Notes: generated by a model from the sequence alone, not told the origin. Positions 35,356 to 45,352 are shown, counted from the first letter of the stretch. The stretch is 64,000 nt of DNA from Polynucleobacter sp. MWH-Aus1W21 (GCF_018687275.1 NZ_CP061287.1:1364001-1428000), one strand, 5' to 3'. Translations and numbers: made by a program.

Positions 35356-36131
35356 TTTCGATTTTGCTGGCCACTTATAACTGGCCACAAGCACTCAAGC
35401 TTTGTCTGGAATCGCTAGCAACTCAAACGGACAAGAACTTTGAGATCATCATTGCAGATGATGGCTCTAACGATAATACGAAAAAGGTGATTGACTCTTT
35501 AAAAGAATCACACCCTGCCGCCATAAAGCATCTATGGCAAGAAGATCAAGGTTTTCGGAAAACCAAAATTCTGAACCAAGCTATTAATGCTGCCCATGGG
35601 GACTACCTAGTATTTTTAGATGGCGACTGCATCGTGCAGCCGGATTTTGTGGCAAGACATCGTGAGCTGGCACAAAAAGGATATTTAGTTACTGGCAGCA
35701 GAATTCTTCTCAATGAAAATCTCACCCAAGAATTGCTCTCCTGGCCGCAGTGGAGTTTTCAGATATTCTCCTCAGGCTTAATAGGCAAGAGGCTTAACGG
35801 AGGTATTAATAAATACTGGCCCCTCAAATTTAAGCTTGGTAACGGCTCTTGGCGTGATTACAAAAAATTTGTTTGGCGTCGTATTAAAGGCTGCAATATG
35901 GCCTGCTGGAAAGCGGATGCTGAAGCCATTAACGGCTTTGACGAAACGATGACGGGCTGGGGGCACGAAGATGCCGACTTTGTATTTAGATTACAGCATC
36001 ATGGCATCACTCGCAAATCGGGCTCTTGGTCTACCGAAGTCTTGCATCTGTTTCATAAAATCCATGATCAAAGTAATGCGGCTGAGAATGCGCGGCGTGT
36101 ACGTGAAAAGATTTTGGCTAAGGCACTGTAA
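35352..36131 (+). CDS. Glycosyltransferase family 2 with galactosyltransferase-type C-terminus
   Basis: 259 residues. N-terminal GT2 nucleotide-sugar domain (ISILLATYNWPQALKLCLES; IIADDGSNDNT; FLDGDCIVQPDF with the DXD). The C-terminal part has FDETMTGWGHEDADFVFRL, the WGxED motif of the Glyco_transf_7C region. The gene has a 4-bp overlap with its upstream neighbour. Likely adds a sugar to the LPS core or O-chain; acceptor unknown. Confidence 0.88.
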   Translation: MISILLATYNWPQALKLCLESLATQTDKNFEIIIADDGSNDNTKKVIDSLKESHPAAIKHLWQEDQGFRKTKILNQAINAAHGDYLVFLDGDCIVQPDFVARHRELAQKGYLVTGSRILLNENLTQELLSWPQWSFQIFSSGLIGKRLNGGINKYWPLKFKLGNGSWRDYKKFVWRRIKGCNMACWKADAEAINGFDETMTGWGHEDADFVFRLQHHGITRKSGSWSTEVLHLFHKIHDQSNAAENARRVREKILAKAL

Positions 36132-36145
36132 GCATTCAAAACAAT

Positions 36146-37303
36146 ATGGCTACTTACTCCAAACTCATACCGAAAAAAGTCTTATTCATTGCCACTCGCC
36201 AAATCGGCGACGTGCTGGTAACAACACCCCTTATTAGCAAAGCAAGAGAGTTGTGGCCTGAGGCAGAATTTCATTTTTTAGGCTATCGCGGCAAGTTAGA
36301 GATGTTGCACGGCAATCCTGATATCGCCGAAGTCATAGAGACCTCCGACCGCCCGGGCTTTGGAGAATACCTTTCCCTATTTAATCGTATATTTCAGCGT
36401 TATGACTTGGCGGTAGTGACCCAGCCGAGTGACCGAGCCTACCTTTACGGGCTAGTAGCCGCATTTAGAAGGGTTGGTGTCTTAGGCGGTCATCCTCAAG
36501 GCAAAGATTTTGTAGTCGAACACAAACGCAGCAAAAGTGAAAAGAAAAACGCATGGAAGAAGTTCATCTGCATACACACTGTGAATGTTGATTACTTTAA
36601 TCAACATGTCATTTCAGAAAAACTACGATTACTAGAAACCTTTTTTAAAAATCCTGCAGATTTATTCTCCAAGCCGATCTCAGTGACGCCTCCTGCAGGT
36701 GAGCCGTTGACACCTATCATCGCTGGCGAACTCAAGCAGCCCTATGTTGTAATACACCCAGGACCGCTAACCGCTTATAAACGTTGGCCGCTAGCTTACT
36801 GGCAAGAGCTCATTACTTACCTAACTAAACAAGACTTTCAGGTGGTATTGAGTGCCTCTCCTGCAAAGCAAGACGTACAACTCAATCACGACATCATGTC
36901 TTTATTGGCCGAAGAAATTAAGAGCAAAGTCATCAACGCTGCCGGTAAGTTATCGATTCCACAGGCAGGTACCCTCATTCGAAGTGCTGCCTTATATATT
37001 GGCGTTGATACCTCCATCACACATTTAGCAGCAGCTTGTAATATCCCAACCATCACTCTCTTTGGCGCCACCCCACCAACTAACTTTGGCCCATGGCCTA
37101 ATGGCTATATTGGCGAGCAACCCTATCAATTGCGCGCCCGCACACAAACCGTGGGCAATGTCACCATTTTGCAAGGCCCTGGAGAATGCGTGCCATGCCG
37201 TAAAGCAGGCTGTCTTGATAAAGCCAATAGTTATAGTGAGTGTCTAGACTTGCTCGAACCCAAACAAGTGATTGAAGCAATTCAAAAAGCGCTAGCAAAC
37301 TAA
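36146..37303 (+). CDS. LPS heptosyltransferase family (GT9)
   Basis: 385 residues. KVLFIATRQIGDVLVTTPLI at the N-terminus and the C-terminal donor-binding region (YVVIHPGPLTAYKRWPLAYW; LYIGVDTSITHLAAACNIPTI; LFGATPP) place it in the ADP-heptose:LPS heptosyltransferase family, nearest WaaQ/HepIII. The pre-C-terminal PGECVPCRKAGC segment is cysteine-rich, as in several members. Ends against the dnaE terminator. Confidence 0.88.
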   Translation: MATYSKLIPKKVLFIATRQIGDVLVTTPLISKARELWPEAEFHFLGYRGKLEMLHGNPDIAEVIETSDRPGFGEYLSLFNRIFQRYDLAVVTQPSDRAYLYGLVAAFRRVGVLGGHPQGKDFVVEHKRSKSEKKNAWKKFICIHTVNVDYFNQHVISEKLRLLETFFKNPADLFSKPISVTPPAGEPLTPIIAGELKQPYVVIHPGPLTAYKRWPLAYWQELITYLTKQDFQVVLSASPAKQDVQLNHDIMSLLAEEIKSKVINAAGKLSIPQAGTLIRSAALYIGVDTSITHLAAACNIPTITLFGATPPTNFGPWPNGYIGEQPYQLRARTQTVGNVTILQGPGECVPCRKAGCLDKANSYSECLDLLEPKQVIEAIQKALAN

Positions 37304-37311
37304 ATTAGCGC
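37284..37311 (-). terminator. Terminator of dnaE
   Basis: On the minus strand GCGCTA (37311-37306) pairs with TAGCGC (37294-37289) and is followed by five T (37288-37284). It lies 18 bases after the dnaE stop and overlaps the end of the convergent heptosyltransferase gene. Confidence 0.65.
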
Positions 37312-37329
37312 CAACACTACAAAACATTC

Positions 37330-40300
37330 TTAGTGGTACTGAACTTGTACGGGATCTTTTTGCTTGGATGCCAAAATCTGGTTCAAGCTATGCAAGCAAG
37401 CATCATCTGGATAGATACGCAACTCTTCTGGGAACTGCATTAAACAGGCGCCACCGCTCGTTGTCACTGCAGCAGTTAGCATCAAACCCTTCATGCCGTC
37501 ATTTGATCCAGGCGCAGCTGGTGCAGCAGCTCCTAATTTAGGATCTCTGACGCGATTGGTCATCAAGTAAGGATTGATTTGACTACGCAACATCTTGATA
37601 TCAATAGCGTTATCAATGCATACGTGAACGTTACGAGCAAAGCGCATACGTGCGCCAGTGATGTCCATCACCGCCTCAGAAACAATACGCATACCACCTG
37701 AGAACTTATCGGGAGTCACGTTCACTTTGGCGACTAGGAGCTCATCTTCCTTGAGCCATGAGCGATTAGGCTCATACACTTCGCTATACAAAGTGACTTC
37801 CAGGGCTGCAGTGCCATCATCAATTGTCGCAATCATCATACGACCGCGCTGACCAGTTAACATCCGTGCTGAAGTGATGATGCCAGCGATCAGCTGATCT
37901 TTGCCTTCAGTAACTTTTGATAAAGGTTGACGAATGAAGTGAGAGGTCTCGTCACGATAGGCATCAAACATGTGGCCTGTTAAACAAAGACCCAAAGCAG
38001 TCTTCTCTTCTTGAAGACGTTTTTTCTCAGACCAAATAGGCTCGCGCACTAGCTCTGGTAGATGGCGATTTTCTTCACCGGCCACTTCGAACAAGCTCAC
38101 CTGGTGAATAGAAGCCTCAGCTTGCTCGGCAGCTTCAATCGCTCTTGCTAAAGAAGCAAGCAAGGTTGAGCGAATGTCGTACAGATTGCCACCCGCAGGA
38201 ATGGAGTCACGATACAAGCTATCAAACGCACCAGCGCGCATCAGAGCCTCAATAGCACGACGGTTTACCTGACGACGATCCACACGTGCACAGAAATCAA
38301 ATAAGTCTTTAAAAGGGCCGCCAGTTTCACGGGCCTTGACGATGGATTCAATAGCTGCCTCGCCAGTGCCGCGTACGGCACCTATGCCGTAACGTACATG
38401 ACTAATTGGGGAGTCTGGGGCTGCATCGGGTGCACGCAATGGTGTGAACTCATAAACGCCTGTGTTGATATCTGGTGAGAACACTCGAATGTTATTCACC
38501 AAGCAATCGTCATACAGAATCTTAACCTTATCGGTGTCATCCATCGCGAGCGATAAGTTGGCCGCCATAAATTCTGCGGGGTAATACGCTTTGAGCCAGG
38601 CCGTTTGATATGCCAAGAGTGCGTACGCGGCAGCATGGGACTTATTAAATCCGTAGCCCGCAAAGCGTTCCATCAAGTCATAGATTTCGTTGGCTTTACC
38701 TTCAGATATACCGCCGGCCTTTGCGCCATCACTAAAGATCTTGCGATGCTGCGCCATCTCTTCAGGCTTTTTCTTACCCATCGCACGACGCAACATATCG
38801 GCGCCACCTAATGAGTAGCCGCCAATCATCTGCGCCATCTGCATTACCTGCTCTTGGTAGACCATGATGCCGTAGGTCTCACGCAGAACTGGCTCAATAC
38901 GTGGATCGGGATACTCCACTTTTTGGCGACCGTGTTTACGCTCAATAAAGTCTGGGATCAAATCCATTGGACCTGGACGGTATAAAGCCACCAAGGCAAT
39001 AATGTCTTCAAAGCGGTCAGGTTTGGCTTCACGAAGCATACCTTGCATGCCGCGGCTTTCTAGCTGGAAGACGGCTACCGTATTGGCACGCTTGAGAACA
39101 TCAAAAGCCTTTTCATCGTCGAGTGGTATCTCGCCGATATTCCAATCTCTGCGATCAGCGTGCAAAGTTTTAATCCAACGCTCTGCTGCTGCCAAAATCG
39201 TGAGTGTGGTTAATCCCAAGAAGTCAAACTTCACCAAGCCAATGGCTTCTACGTCATCTTTATCAAATTGACTAATGACCGAGCTGCTGTCTTGATCTTT
39301 ACTTTCTTGGGTGTAGAGAGGGCAAAAATCGGTTAGGCGTCCGGGGGCAATCAACACACCACCCGCATGCATACCGACGTTACGAGTCATGCCTTCTAAC
39401 TGCTGCGCTAAAGAAAGCAATTGACGTACTTCATCTTCATTCTTCTCACGCTCGGCCAATTGTTTCTCTTCCTTCTTCGCCATTTCAATGGTCATGTACT
39501 GACCTGGCTTATTAGGAACGAGCTTAGCAATACCGTCTACGAAGTTATAGCCCTGTTCAAGTACGCGCCCCACGTCACGAATCGCCGCTCTGGCAGCCAT
39601 CGTTCCAAAGGTAGCAATCTGACTTACCGCATCTTTTCCGTACTTATCCTTCACGTACTGAATGACACGGTCACGACCGTGCTGACAGAAGTCAATATCG
39701 AAGTCGGGCATCGATACCCGCTCTGGATTGAGGAAGCGCTCAAAGAGTAAGTTGTAACGTAGTGGATCCAAATCAGTAATACCGAGTGAGTAAGCTACTA
39801 AAGAGCCCGCACCAGATCCACGACCCGGCCCCACTGGTACGCCATTGTTCTTAGCCCAGTTAATGAAGTCTGCAACGATCAAAAAATAACCTGGGAAACC
39901 CATTTGAGAAATCGTCTTCACCTCAAAAACGAGACGCTCTTGGTAGCGCGTCATTTCTTTTTCACGCTCTTCTACATCTGGGAAATTGCGCTCCATATGG
40001 CGCTTAAGACCAATCTCAGATTGCTGCAAGAGATAGTCTTCCAAAGTAATTCCAGGCGGTATTGGAAAATCCGGTAAGCGTGGCTGACCTAACACTAGAG
40101 AGAGATTGCAACGTTTAGCAATCTCAACAGAGTTCGCAAGTGCTGCTGGCAAGTCTGCGAAACGTTTTTCCATCTCCTCTTGGGTTAGGAAGTATTGCTC
40201 TTCATTATACTTTTTGGTGCGACGTGGATTGCCAAGCAATTCGCCTTCAGCAATACATACACGGGCTTCATGCGCCGTGAAGTCACTTCTCTGCATGAAC

Positions 40301-40947
40301 TGCACTGGGTGGGTTGCAACCACCGGTAAATCAAGCTCACTCGCTAAATGGCAAGCGAGCTGTAGTTGCTTCTCGTCTTGTGGATTGCCACCGCGCTGAA
40401 CCTCAATGTAAAAAGAGTTTGGGAACAACTTTTCATAACGTCTAGCAACAATCTTCGCTTGATCTTCTTGACCAGCTAGCAATGCTACCCCTACTTCACC
40501 CATGCGCGCGCCAGAGAGCGCGATCAATCCATAAGATAAAGTCCGCTTGGCTTTTTTATCTTCAGCTTTGGCAGCTGGTTCACTAAACCAAGCTGAATCC
40601 ACTTCAGCACGACCGCGCGATTGATTGTCTAAAGAGGCTCTACTGAGCAACTCACATAAATTGAGATAACCAGAATGGTTTTGAACTAAGAGTAATAAAC
40701 GATGGGGCTGGTCTGGATCCGCAGGATTGCTGATCCAAACGTCGGCACCAGCAATCGGTTTAATCCCGCCAGAGCGAGCGGCGGTATAAAAACGCACCAA
40801 ACCAAATAAATTACTTAAATCCGTGATAGCTAGAGCGCCCATCTCATCTTTGACAGCCGCGGCGACAGCATCATCAATGCGAACGACTCCATCCGTAATC
40901 GAAAACTCGGAATGGACGCGGAGATGTACAAAACGGGGTAAAGCCAT
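37330..40947 (-). CDS. dnaE: DNA polymerase III alpha subunit
   Basis: 1205 residues, replicative polymerase. N-terminal PHP domain (FVHLRVHSEFSITDGVVRIDD), palm with PDFDIDFCQHGRDRVIQYV (catalytic Asps near 405) and the PGPMDLIPDFIERKHG region. The C-terminal OB fold starts at IAGIITSARMLTGQRGRM (about 1015). Slightly longer than E. coli DnaE. Its ATG is 3 bp from that of the divergent gluQ gene. Confidence 0.97.
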   Translation of the reverse strand: MALPRFVHLRVHSEFSITDGVVRIDDAVAAAVKDEMGALAITDLSNLFGLVRFYTAARSGGIKPIAGADVWISNPADPDQPHRLLLLVQNHSGYLNLCELLSRASLDNQSRGRAEVDSAWFSEPAAKAEDKKAKRTLSYGLIALSGARMGEVGVALLAGQEDQAKIVARRYEKLFPNSFYIEVQRGGNPQDEKQLQLACHLASELDLPVVATHPVQFMQRSDFTAHEARVCIAEGELLGNPRRTKKYNEEQYFLTQEEMEKRFADLPAALANSVEIAKRCNLSLVLGQPRLPDFPIPPGITLEDYLLQQSEIGLKRHMERNFPDVEEREKEMTRYQERLVFEVKTISQMGFPGYFLIVADFINWAKNNGVPVGPGRGSGAGSLVAYSLGITDLDPLRYNLLFERFLNPERVSMPDFDIDFCQHGRDRVIQYVKDKYGKDAVSQIATFGTMAARAAIRDVGRVLEQGYNFVDGIAKLVPNKPGQYMTIEMAKKEEKQLAEREKNEDEVRQLLSLAQQLEGMTRNVGMHAGGVLIAPGRLTDFCPLYTQESKDQDSSSVISQFDKDDVEAIGLVKFDFLGLTTLTILAAAERWIKTLHADRRDWNIGEIPLDDEKAFDVLKRANTVAVFQLESRGMQGMLREAKPDRFEDIIALVALYRPGPMDLIPDFIERKHGRQKVEYPDPRIEPVLRETYGIMVYQEQVMQMAQMIGGYSLGGADMLRRAMGKKKPEEMAQHRKIFSDGAKAGGISEGKANEIYDLMERFAGYGFNKSHAAAYALLAYQTAWLKAYYPAEFMAANLSLAMDDTDKVKILYDDCLVNNIRVFSPDINTGVYEFTPLRAPDAAPDSPISHVRYGIGAVRGTGEAAIESIVKARETGGPFKDLFDFCARVDRRQVNRRAIEALMRAGAFDSLYRDSIPAGGNLYDIRSTLLASLARAIEAAEQAEASIHQVSLFEVAGEENRHLPELVREPIWSEKKRLQEEKTALGLCLTGHMFDAYRDETSHFIRQPLSKVTEGKDQLIAGIITSARMLTGQRGRMMIATIDDGTAALEVTLYSEVYEPNRSWLKEDELLVAKVNVTPDKFSGGMRIVSEAVMDITGARMRFARNVHVCIDNAIDIKMLRSQINPYLMTNRVRDPKLGAAAPAAPGSNDGMKGLMLTAAVTTSGGACLMQFPEELRIYPDDACLHSLNQILASKQKDPVQVQYH

Positions 40948-40950
40948 GAG

Positions 40951-41901
40951 ATGATTTTAGCTGTGTCGATACCTAAAAACCTTCCATCCCCAGCCAGCGG
41001 CTATCGCGGGCGATTTGCCCCTTCCCCTACCGGCCCATTGCATGCCGGATCCCTGGTTGCTGCCCTCGGAAGCTGGCTGGATGCCCGTAAAAATGGGGGT
41101 AAATGGCTCCTCAGAATCGAGGATTTAGACACCCCTCGCTGCATCCCCGAAGCAACCCAGCAAATACAGTCCCAATTGCTCGCCTGTGGCCTTTCTTGGG
41201 ATGAGGAGATCATTTATCAATCTCAGCGCCAAGAGGCTTACCAGAGGGCTTTAGATCGCTTAAATGACTTGGAATGCCTGTATGCCTGCGCTTGCTCTAG
41301 ACAGACCATTGCGAACACCCTAGCCAGCCTCGGAATAGAAACCCCCCGCAATCAAGAAATGGTCTATCCAGGCACCTGCCGCCCTGCCTATTTAATAAGC
41401 AATCTCACAGAAGACTTTAAAGATTCGGGGAAAGCTTGGCGTATTGCCCTACCCCCAAATTGCCATGTTGATTTTCAGGATTTAGCACTAGGACACCAAA
41501 GCCAAAATCTCAATCAGGAAGTGGGTGATTTTGTACTACGCAGAAGCGATGGATTATTTACCTACCAGCTAGCCGTTGTAGTTGATGATGCAGAGCAAGG
41601 TATTACTCATATCGTGCGTGGCGAAGATTTATTAAGCAATACTGCAAGACAAATTTATTTGCAAAAGGTGTTGGGATATCAGAGGCCAGAGTATTTACAC
41701 CTGCCTCTAGTCCTTGATGAGTATGGAGAAAAACTCAGCAAGCAAACCTTGGCAACACAAATTAATACGCAAGATGATAAACGCTCGCTAATGGAGCTGC
41801 GTAAAGCTGCTAAACATTTGGGATTGAAGAACTTGCCAGATAGCCAGAACTCTACGATTGCAGAGTGGCTACTAGCAGCCACTCGTGCATGGAAAAACTA
41901 A
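40951..41901 (+). CDS. gluQ: Glutamyl-Q tRNA(Asp) synthetase
   Basis: 316 residues, GluRS-like paralogue without an anticodon domain; it charges glutamate onto queuosine of tRNA-Asp. Motifs: GRFAPSPTGPLHAGSL (HIGH-like), the zinc site CACSRQT with Cys in PGTCRPAYL, and KLSKQ (KMSKS-like). The extra N-terminal 20 residues before GRFAP are longer than usual; a GTG at 40963 is an alternative start. The epoxyqueuosine reductase gene queG elsewhere in the window supplies the substrate base. Confidence 0.92.
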   Translation: MILAVSIPKNLPSPASGYRGRFAPSPTGPLHAGSLVAALGSWLDARKNGGKWLLRIEDLDTPRCIPEATQQIQSQLLACGLSWDEEIIYQSQRQEAYQRALDRLNDLECLYACACSRQTIANTLASLGIETPRNQEMVYPGTCRPAYLISNLTEDFKDSGKAWRIALPPNCHVDFQDLALGHQSQNLNQEVGDFVLRRSDGLFTYQLAVVVDDAEQGITHIVRGEDLLSNTARQIYLQKVLGYQRPEYLHLPLVLDEYGEKLSKQTLATQINTQDDKRSLMELRKAAKHLGLKNLPDSQNSTIAEWLLAATRAWKN

Positions 41902-41975
41902 AGAACTTAGTCTTTCTTTTTTTATTTCCTATTTCTTATTTCTTGCTTTTATTTATTGTTTTTATTTCTTTTTAA
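41902..41975 (+). other. T/C-rich tract between convergent gluQ and rhlE
   Basis: About 70 bases made almost wholly of T with scattered C. A weak AAAGA/TCTTT stem at its start followed by seven T could terminate gluQ. The right end encodes the lysine-rich tail of rhlE. Confidence 0.5.
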
Positions 41976-43401
41976 AGCCGCCGAGCAAAGCACCAACAAC
42001 AGGCTTAGCAGGAGTAATACCCACTTTTTTCTCTTCGGGCTTTGCAGGATCTGTAGCGGAGGCTGTAGATGCAGATGGCTCGTAAGGCTTGTAGAAGAAG
42101 GGGTCAGACATTTTTGCTGGAGCACTGCCATAGCTGCTAGATGATGGGCGAGCCTGCGAAGGCGCACCTTCAGGCAAAGGCTTCACATCCAATTTACGCT
42201 TCATCAACTTTTCAATATCGTCGAGTAAACGCTTTTCGCTAGCATCAACTAAGGCAATCGCATCGCCTTTGCTGCCAGCGCGACCAGTACGACCGATACG
42301 GTGAATAAAGTCTTCTGCGTTATATGGCAGTTCGTGATTAATCACGCAAGGCATGTCCGGAATATCTAAGCCACGAGCAGCTACGTCAGTCGCTACTAAT
42401 GCTTCGATTGCGCCAGACTTAAATGCATCCAGAGTTAAAGTACGCTCACCTTGACTCTTATCGCCATGAATCGCGCCCGCTTTAATACCATCACGCTCTA
42501 AGGCACGCGATAACTTTGCACAACCCAAACGACTGTTAGTAAAGATGATGCATTGACGTGATAGGCCGGCGCGAGTGCGTGCCTCAAGCACTTTCACAAT
42601 TGCACGTTGCTTATCAGCAGAAGAAACCATGTGCACTACTTGCTTTACTGTATCGGCTGCGGCATTTTGACGAGCAACTTCAACGGTCACCGGAGTACGC
42701 AAATAGCTTTGTGCCAGCTTTTTAATTTCTGGTGAGAAAGTCGCTGAGAACAATAAGGTTTGTCTTTGTGCTGGAATCAAATCGATAATGCGCTGCAGGT
42801 CTGGCAAGAAACCCATGTCAAGCATACGATCGGCTTCGTCTAAAACCAAGATCTCCACTTGCGAGAGGTTGGCAACTTTAGACCCAATGTGATCAAGCAA
42901 ACGACCAGGAGTGGCAATCAGGATCTCTACGCCATTGCGCAAAATGCCAACTTGCTCTTTCATATCCACGCCGCCATAGACCACTGCAGCGCGCAGATCA
43001 GTGTGCTTTGAATAGTTCGCAGCATTTTCAGCTACTTGCACGGCCAGCTCACGAGTTGGCGTGAGAACCAATGCACGAATTGGATGACGTGCTGGTGACG
43101 CGCTATTACTAGCGTGACGCAAAATCTTTTGAATAATCGGCAATACAAATGCAGCCGTCTTACCTGTACCCGTTTGCGCTGCACCCATGAGGTCGCTTCC
43201 CGCCAATACATGCGGAATCGACTGCGCTTGAATCGGGGTCGGAGTGTTGTAGCCCTGCTCCAGAACCGCTTTTTGAATTTTTGGATCTAAACCAAAATCA
43301 GCAAAAGTAATTGTTGCTGGAGGGTTGGAACTTATAGCGTTAGGGGTAGCGGCTTCGCTAACCCCTGTAGAAGAATTTATTTCAGTAGCAGTATTTGTCA
43401 A
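41962..43401 (-). CDS. rhlE: DEAD-box RNA helicase RhlE-type
   Basis: 479 residues. All helicase motifs are present: Q motif (FADFGLDPKIQKAVLEQGY), AQTGTGKTAAF, PTRELAVQ, DEAD in VLDEADRMLDMGF, SAT, and HRIGRTGRAG. The C-terminal tail (about 400-479) is low-complexity Ser/Pro/Ala-rich and ends GGFKKK. RhlE family members remodel rRNA and mRNA. It lies 6 bp downstream of the GlcG-like gene on the same strand, perhaps by read-through. Confidence 0.92.
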   Translation of the reverse strand: MTNTATEINSSTGVSEAATPNAISSNPPATITFADFGLDPKIQKAVLEQGYNTPTPIQAQSIPHVLAGSDLMGAAQTGTGKTAAFVLPIIQKILRHASNSASPARHPIRALVLTPTRELAVQVAENAANYSKHTDLRAAVVYGGVDMKEQVGILRNGVEILIATPGRLLDHIGSKVANLSQVEILVLDEADRMLDMGFLPDLQRIIDLIPAQRQTLLFSATFSPEIKKLAQSYLRTPVTVEVARQNAAADTVKQVVHMVSSADKQRAIVKVLEARTRAGLSRQCIIFTNSRLGCAKLSRALERDGIKAGAIHGDKSQGERTLTLDAFKSGAIEALVATDVAARGLDIPDMPCVINHELPYNAEDFIHRIGRTGRAGSKGDAIALVDASEKRLLDDIEKLMKRKLDVKPLPEGAPSQARPSSSSYGSAPAKMSDPFFYKPYEPSASTASATDPAKPEEKKVGITPAKPVVGALLGGFKKK

Positions 43402-43407
43402 GGTAAC

Positions 43408-43815
43408 TTACATGATGGCGGCAATGCCGGCCTTAGCGGTCTCAGCATCTTCCGCAGATTTAACGCCGGAAACGCCGACTGCGCCGATGGTAAACCCATT
43501 TACCTCGATATTGACGCCACCCTCTAACATGCCTGATACGTGAGGGGCAGATAAGAAAGCATGGCGACCGTTATTAATAATTTCTTCGTAAACACGAGTC
43601 TCGCGTTTACCCATTGCAGCAGTACGCGCTTTTTCTTGTGCGATATAAGAAGACAAAGGAGCGCAACCATCACGACGAATTAAACCCAACATATGACCAC
43701 CATCATCACAAACGGCAATTGTCACTGCCCAATTGTTTGCAGCAGCGTGTTTGTTTGCTGCATCCAAAATCTTCTGAGCATCAGCTTGAGTTAAATACGG
43801 TTTAGTAGCCAACAT
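43408..43815 (-). CDS. GlcG/HbpS-family protein
   Basis: 135 residues, GlcG/HbpS (PduO C-terminal-like) domain: LTQADAQKILDAANKHA, VTIAVCDDGGHMLGLIRRDG and the C-terminal FTIGAVGVSGVKSAEDAETAKAG. Members bind heme or corrinoid-like cofactors; in the glc operon GlcG has unknown function. Located between a helicase gene and a glyoxylate-type aminotransferase, it fits the 2-hydroxyacid locus. Confidence 0.88.
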   Translation of the reverse strand: MLATKPYLTQADAQKILDAANKHAAANNWAVTIAVCDDGGHMLGLIRRDGCAPLSSYIAQEKARTAAMGKRETRVYEEIINNGRHAFLSAPHVSGMLEGGVNIEVNGFTIGAVGVSGVKSAEDAETAKAGIAAIM

Positions 43816-43960
43816 GGTTAATCTTTCTTTGTCTCGAATATGTTTTATATGATGAAAGTGCTATCTATATAGAGCACCTGAATTATAAGGGGTGTAGCCC
43901 GACTCCGGTCTAGAAGCCTTGCTACACCCTGTCTCCACCCAACTAATTGATTATTTAGAG

Positions 43961-45145
43961 CTATTTGAGAAATTCTTGGGCGGCAACTACACCGCTGGCC
44001 TTGGGTTTAAAGCCCATGGAACCCAAACTCATCTCTACACCACTTAAAGCAGCCATCAAGCTCAATTCATTGCAATCGCCCAAATGGCCAATACGGAATG
44101 CCTTGCCTTTGATCTTGCCCAAACCTGTTCCCAATGAGAGGTTGAATTTCTCAAGCGCATGTTTACGCAATACATCCGCATCCATACCCTCAGGTGTCGC
44201 AATACAAGTGAGTACTGGTGAATAGCAATCTTTGTCTTGACACTGAATTTCTAAGCCCCAAGCGTTTACTGCTTCACGACAAGCTGCCGCCAAACGTTGA
44301 TGACGTGCAAAGATCGTATCCAATCCTTCGGCCATCATCATGTCCATTGCTTCATGCAAACCGTACATCAAATTGGTGCTCGGAGTTGTCGGCCAGTAAC
44401 CTGTTTTATTGGATTCAAGAATTTCATCCCAAGCCCAATACGATTTATGTATTTTATTATTTTTACTAGCTTCGATTGCACGTGGAGACAAGGCGTTAAA
44501 GCCAATACCTGGTGGCAACATCAAACCTTTTTGGGAGCCAGAAATCGTAACGTCAGCGCCCCACTTGTCATGCTCATAATCCGCTGAACCTAAGCCAGAT
44601 ACGCTGTCAACGAGCAATAAGGCCGGATGCTTTAAGGAGTCAATAGCTTTACGTACAGCAGCAATGTTGGATGTCACGCCAGTAGAAGTTTCGTTATGAA
44701 CAACACAAACGGCTTTGATCTCATGACCAGTATCTTTGCGTAAACGCTCTTCAATCACAGATGCATCAACACCCCAGCGCCACGAATCTTGGCCAGGCTT
44801 ACCAACAACCTCTACATCCAAACCAAGACGCTTACCAAGTGCGCGCCACAAGTTCGCAAATTGACCAGTTTCATAGAACAACACTTTGTCACCGGGATTG
44901 AGAACGTTGACTAACGCACCTTCCCAAGCACCAGTTCCGGATGCGGAATAAATGATGACGGGTTGCTCCGTTTTGAAAATCTTTTTAATACCATCCAAAA
45001 CCTTGAGGCCAAACGCACCAAACTCAGGACCACGATGATCAATCGTTTGATAGCTAATGGCGCGCAATACGCGTGGCGGAACAGGACTTGGGCCAGGAAT
45101 ATGCAAGAAATGGCGTCCTGATGCGTGGTTATCAAGTTTCAACAT
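43961..45145 (-). CDS. Serine/alanine-glyoxylate aminotransferase family (class V)
   Basis: 394 residues from the ATG at 45145; a GTG four codons earlier is less likely. PLP-dependent: HIPGPSPVPPRVLRAISYQT at the start, the PLP Lys in VTISGSQKGLMLPPG (about residue 195) and DSVSGLGSADYEHD with the PLP-ring Asp. It probably moves an amino group to glyoxylate. Divergent from the GntR regulator, with two operator-like palindromes between them. Confidence 0.92.
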   Translation of the reverse strand: MLKLDNHASGRHFLHIPGPSPVPPRVLRAISYQTIDHRGPEFGAFGLKVLDGIKKIFKTEQPVIIYSASGTGAWEGALVNVLNPGDKVLFYETGQFANLWRALGKRLGLDVEVVGKPGQDSWRWGVDASVIEERLRKDTGHEIKAVCVVHNETSTGVTSNIAAVRKAIDSLKHPALLLVDSVSGLGSADYEHDKWGADVTISGSQKGLMLPPGIGFNALSPRAIEASKNNKIHKSYWAWDEILESNKTGYWPTTPSTNLMYGLHEAMDMMMAEGLDTIFARHQRLAAACREAVNAWGLEIQCQDKDCYSPVLTCIATPEGMDADVLRKHALEKFNLSLGTGLGKIKGKAFRIGHLGDCNELSLMAALSGVEMSLGSMGFKPKASGVVAAQEFLK

Positions 45146-45221
45146 GTTTTGTCTCACTTTTAAAGTGTTTATAGGTGGTAATTTCTGGCATTAGTGTATG
45201 ACAAATTTGGCTAATTTTCCA

Positions 45222-45235
45222 TTTTGTATACAAAT
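45222..45235. promoter_or_regulatory. GntR-type operator, distal copy
   Basis: TTTTGTATACAAAT, whose TTTGTATACAAA core is a perfect 12-bp palindrome, 76 bp upstream of the aminotransferase start. FCD-type GntR regulators favour TTGTATACAA-like sites. Confidence 0.7.
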
Positions 45236-45316
45236 TATTTAAAATAAATTACTTAAATAAACCTAAAAATAGCCATTTAAAGCCTCTATTTATAGTTTAT
45301 GATGGCTTATAGTTTA

Positions 45317-45330
45317 TTTTGTATACAAAT
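45317..45330. promoter_or_regulatory. GntR-type operator, proximal copy
   Basis: Second identical TTTTGTATACAAAT, 95 bp from the first and 22 bp before the GntR start codon, placed for autoregulation. Confidence 0.7.
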
Positions 45331-45352
45331 ATAGAGTCTAGAGGATTCCAGC

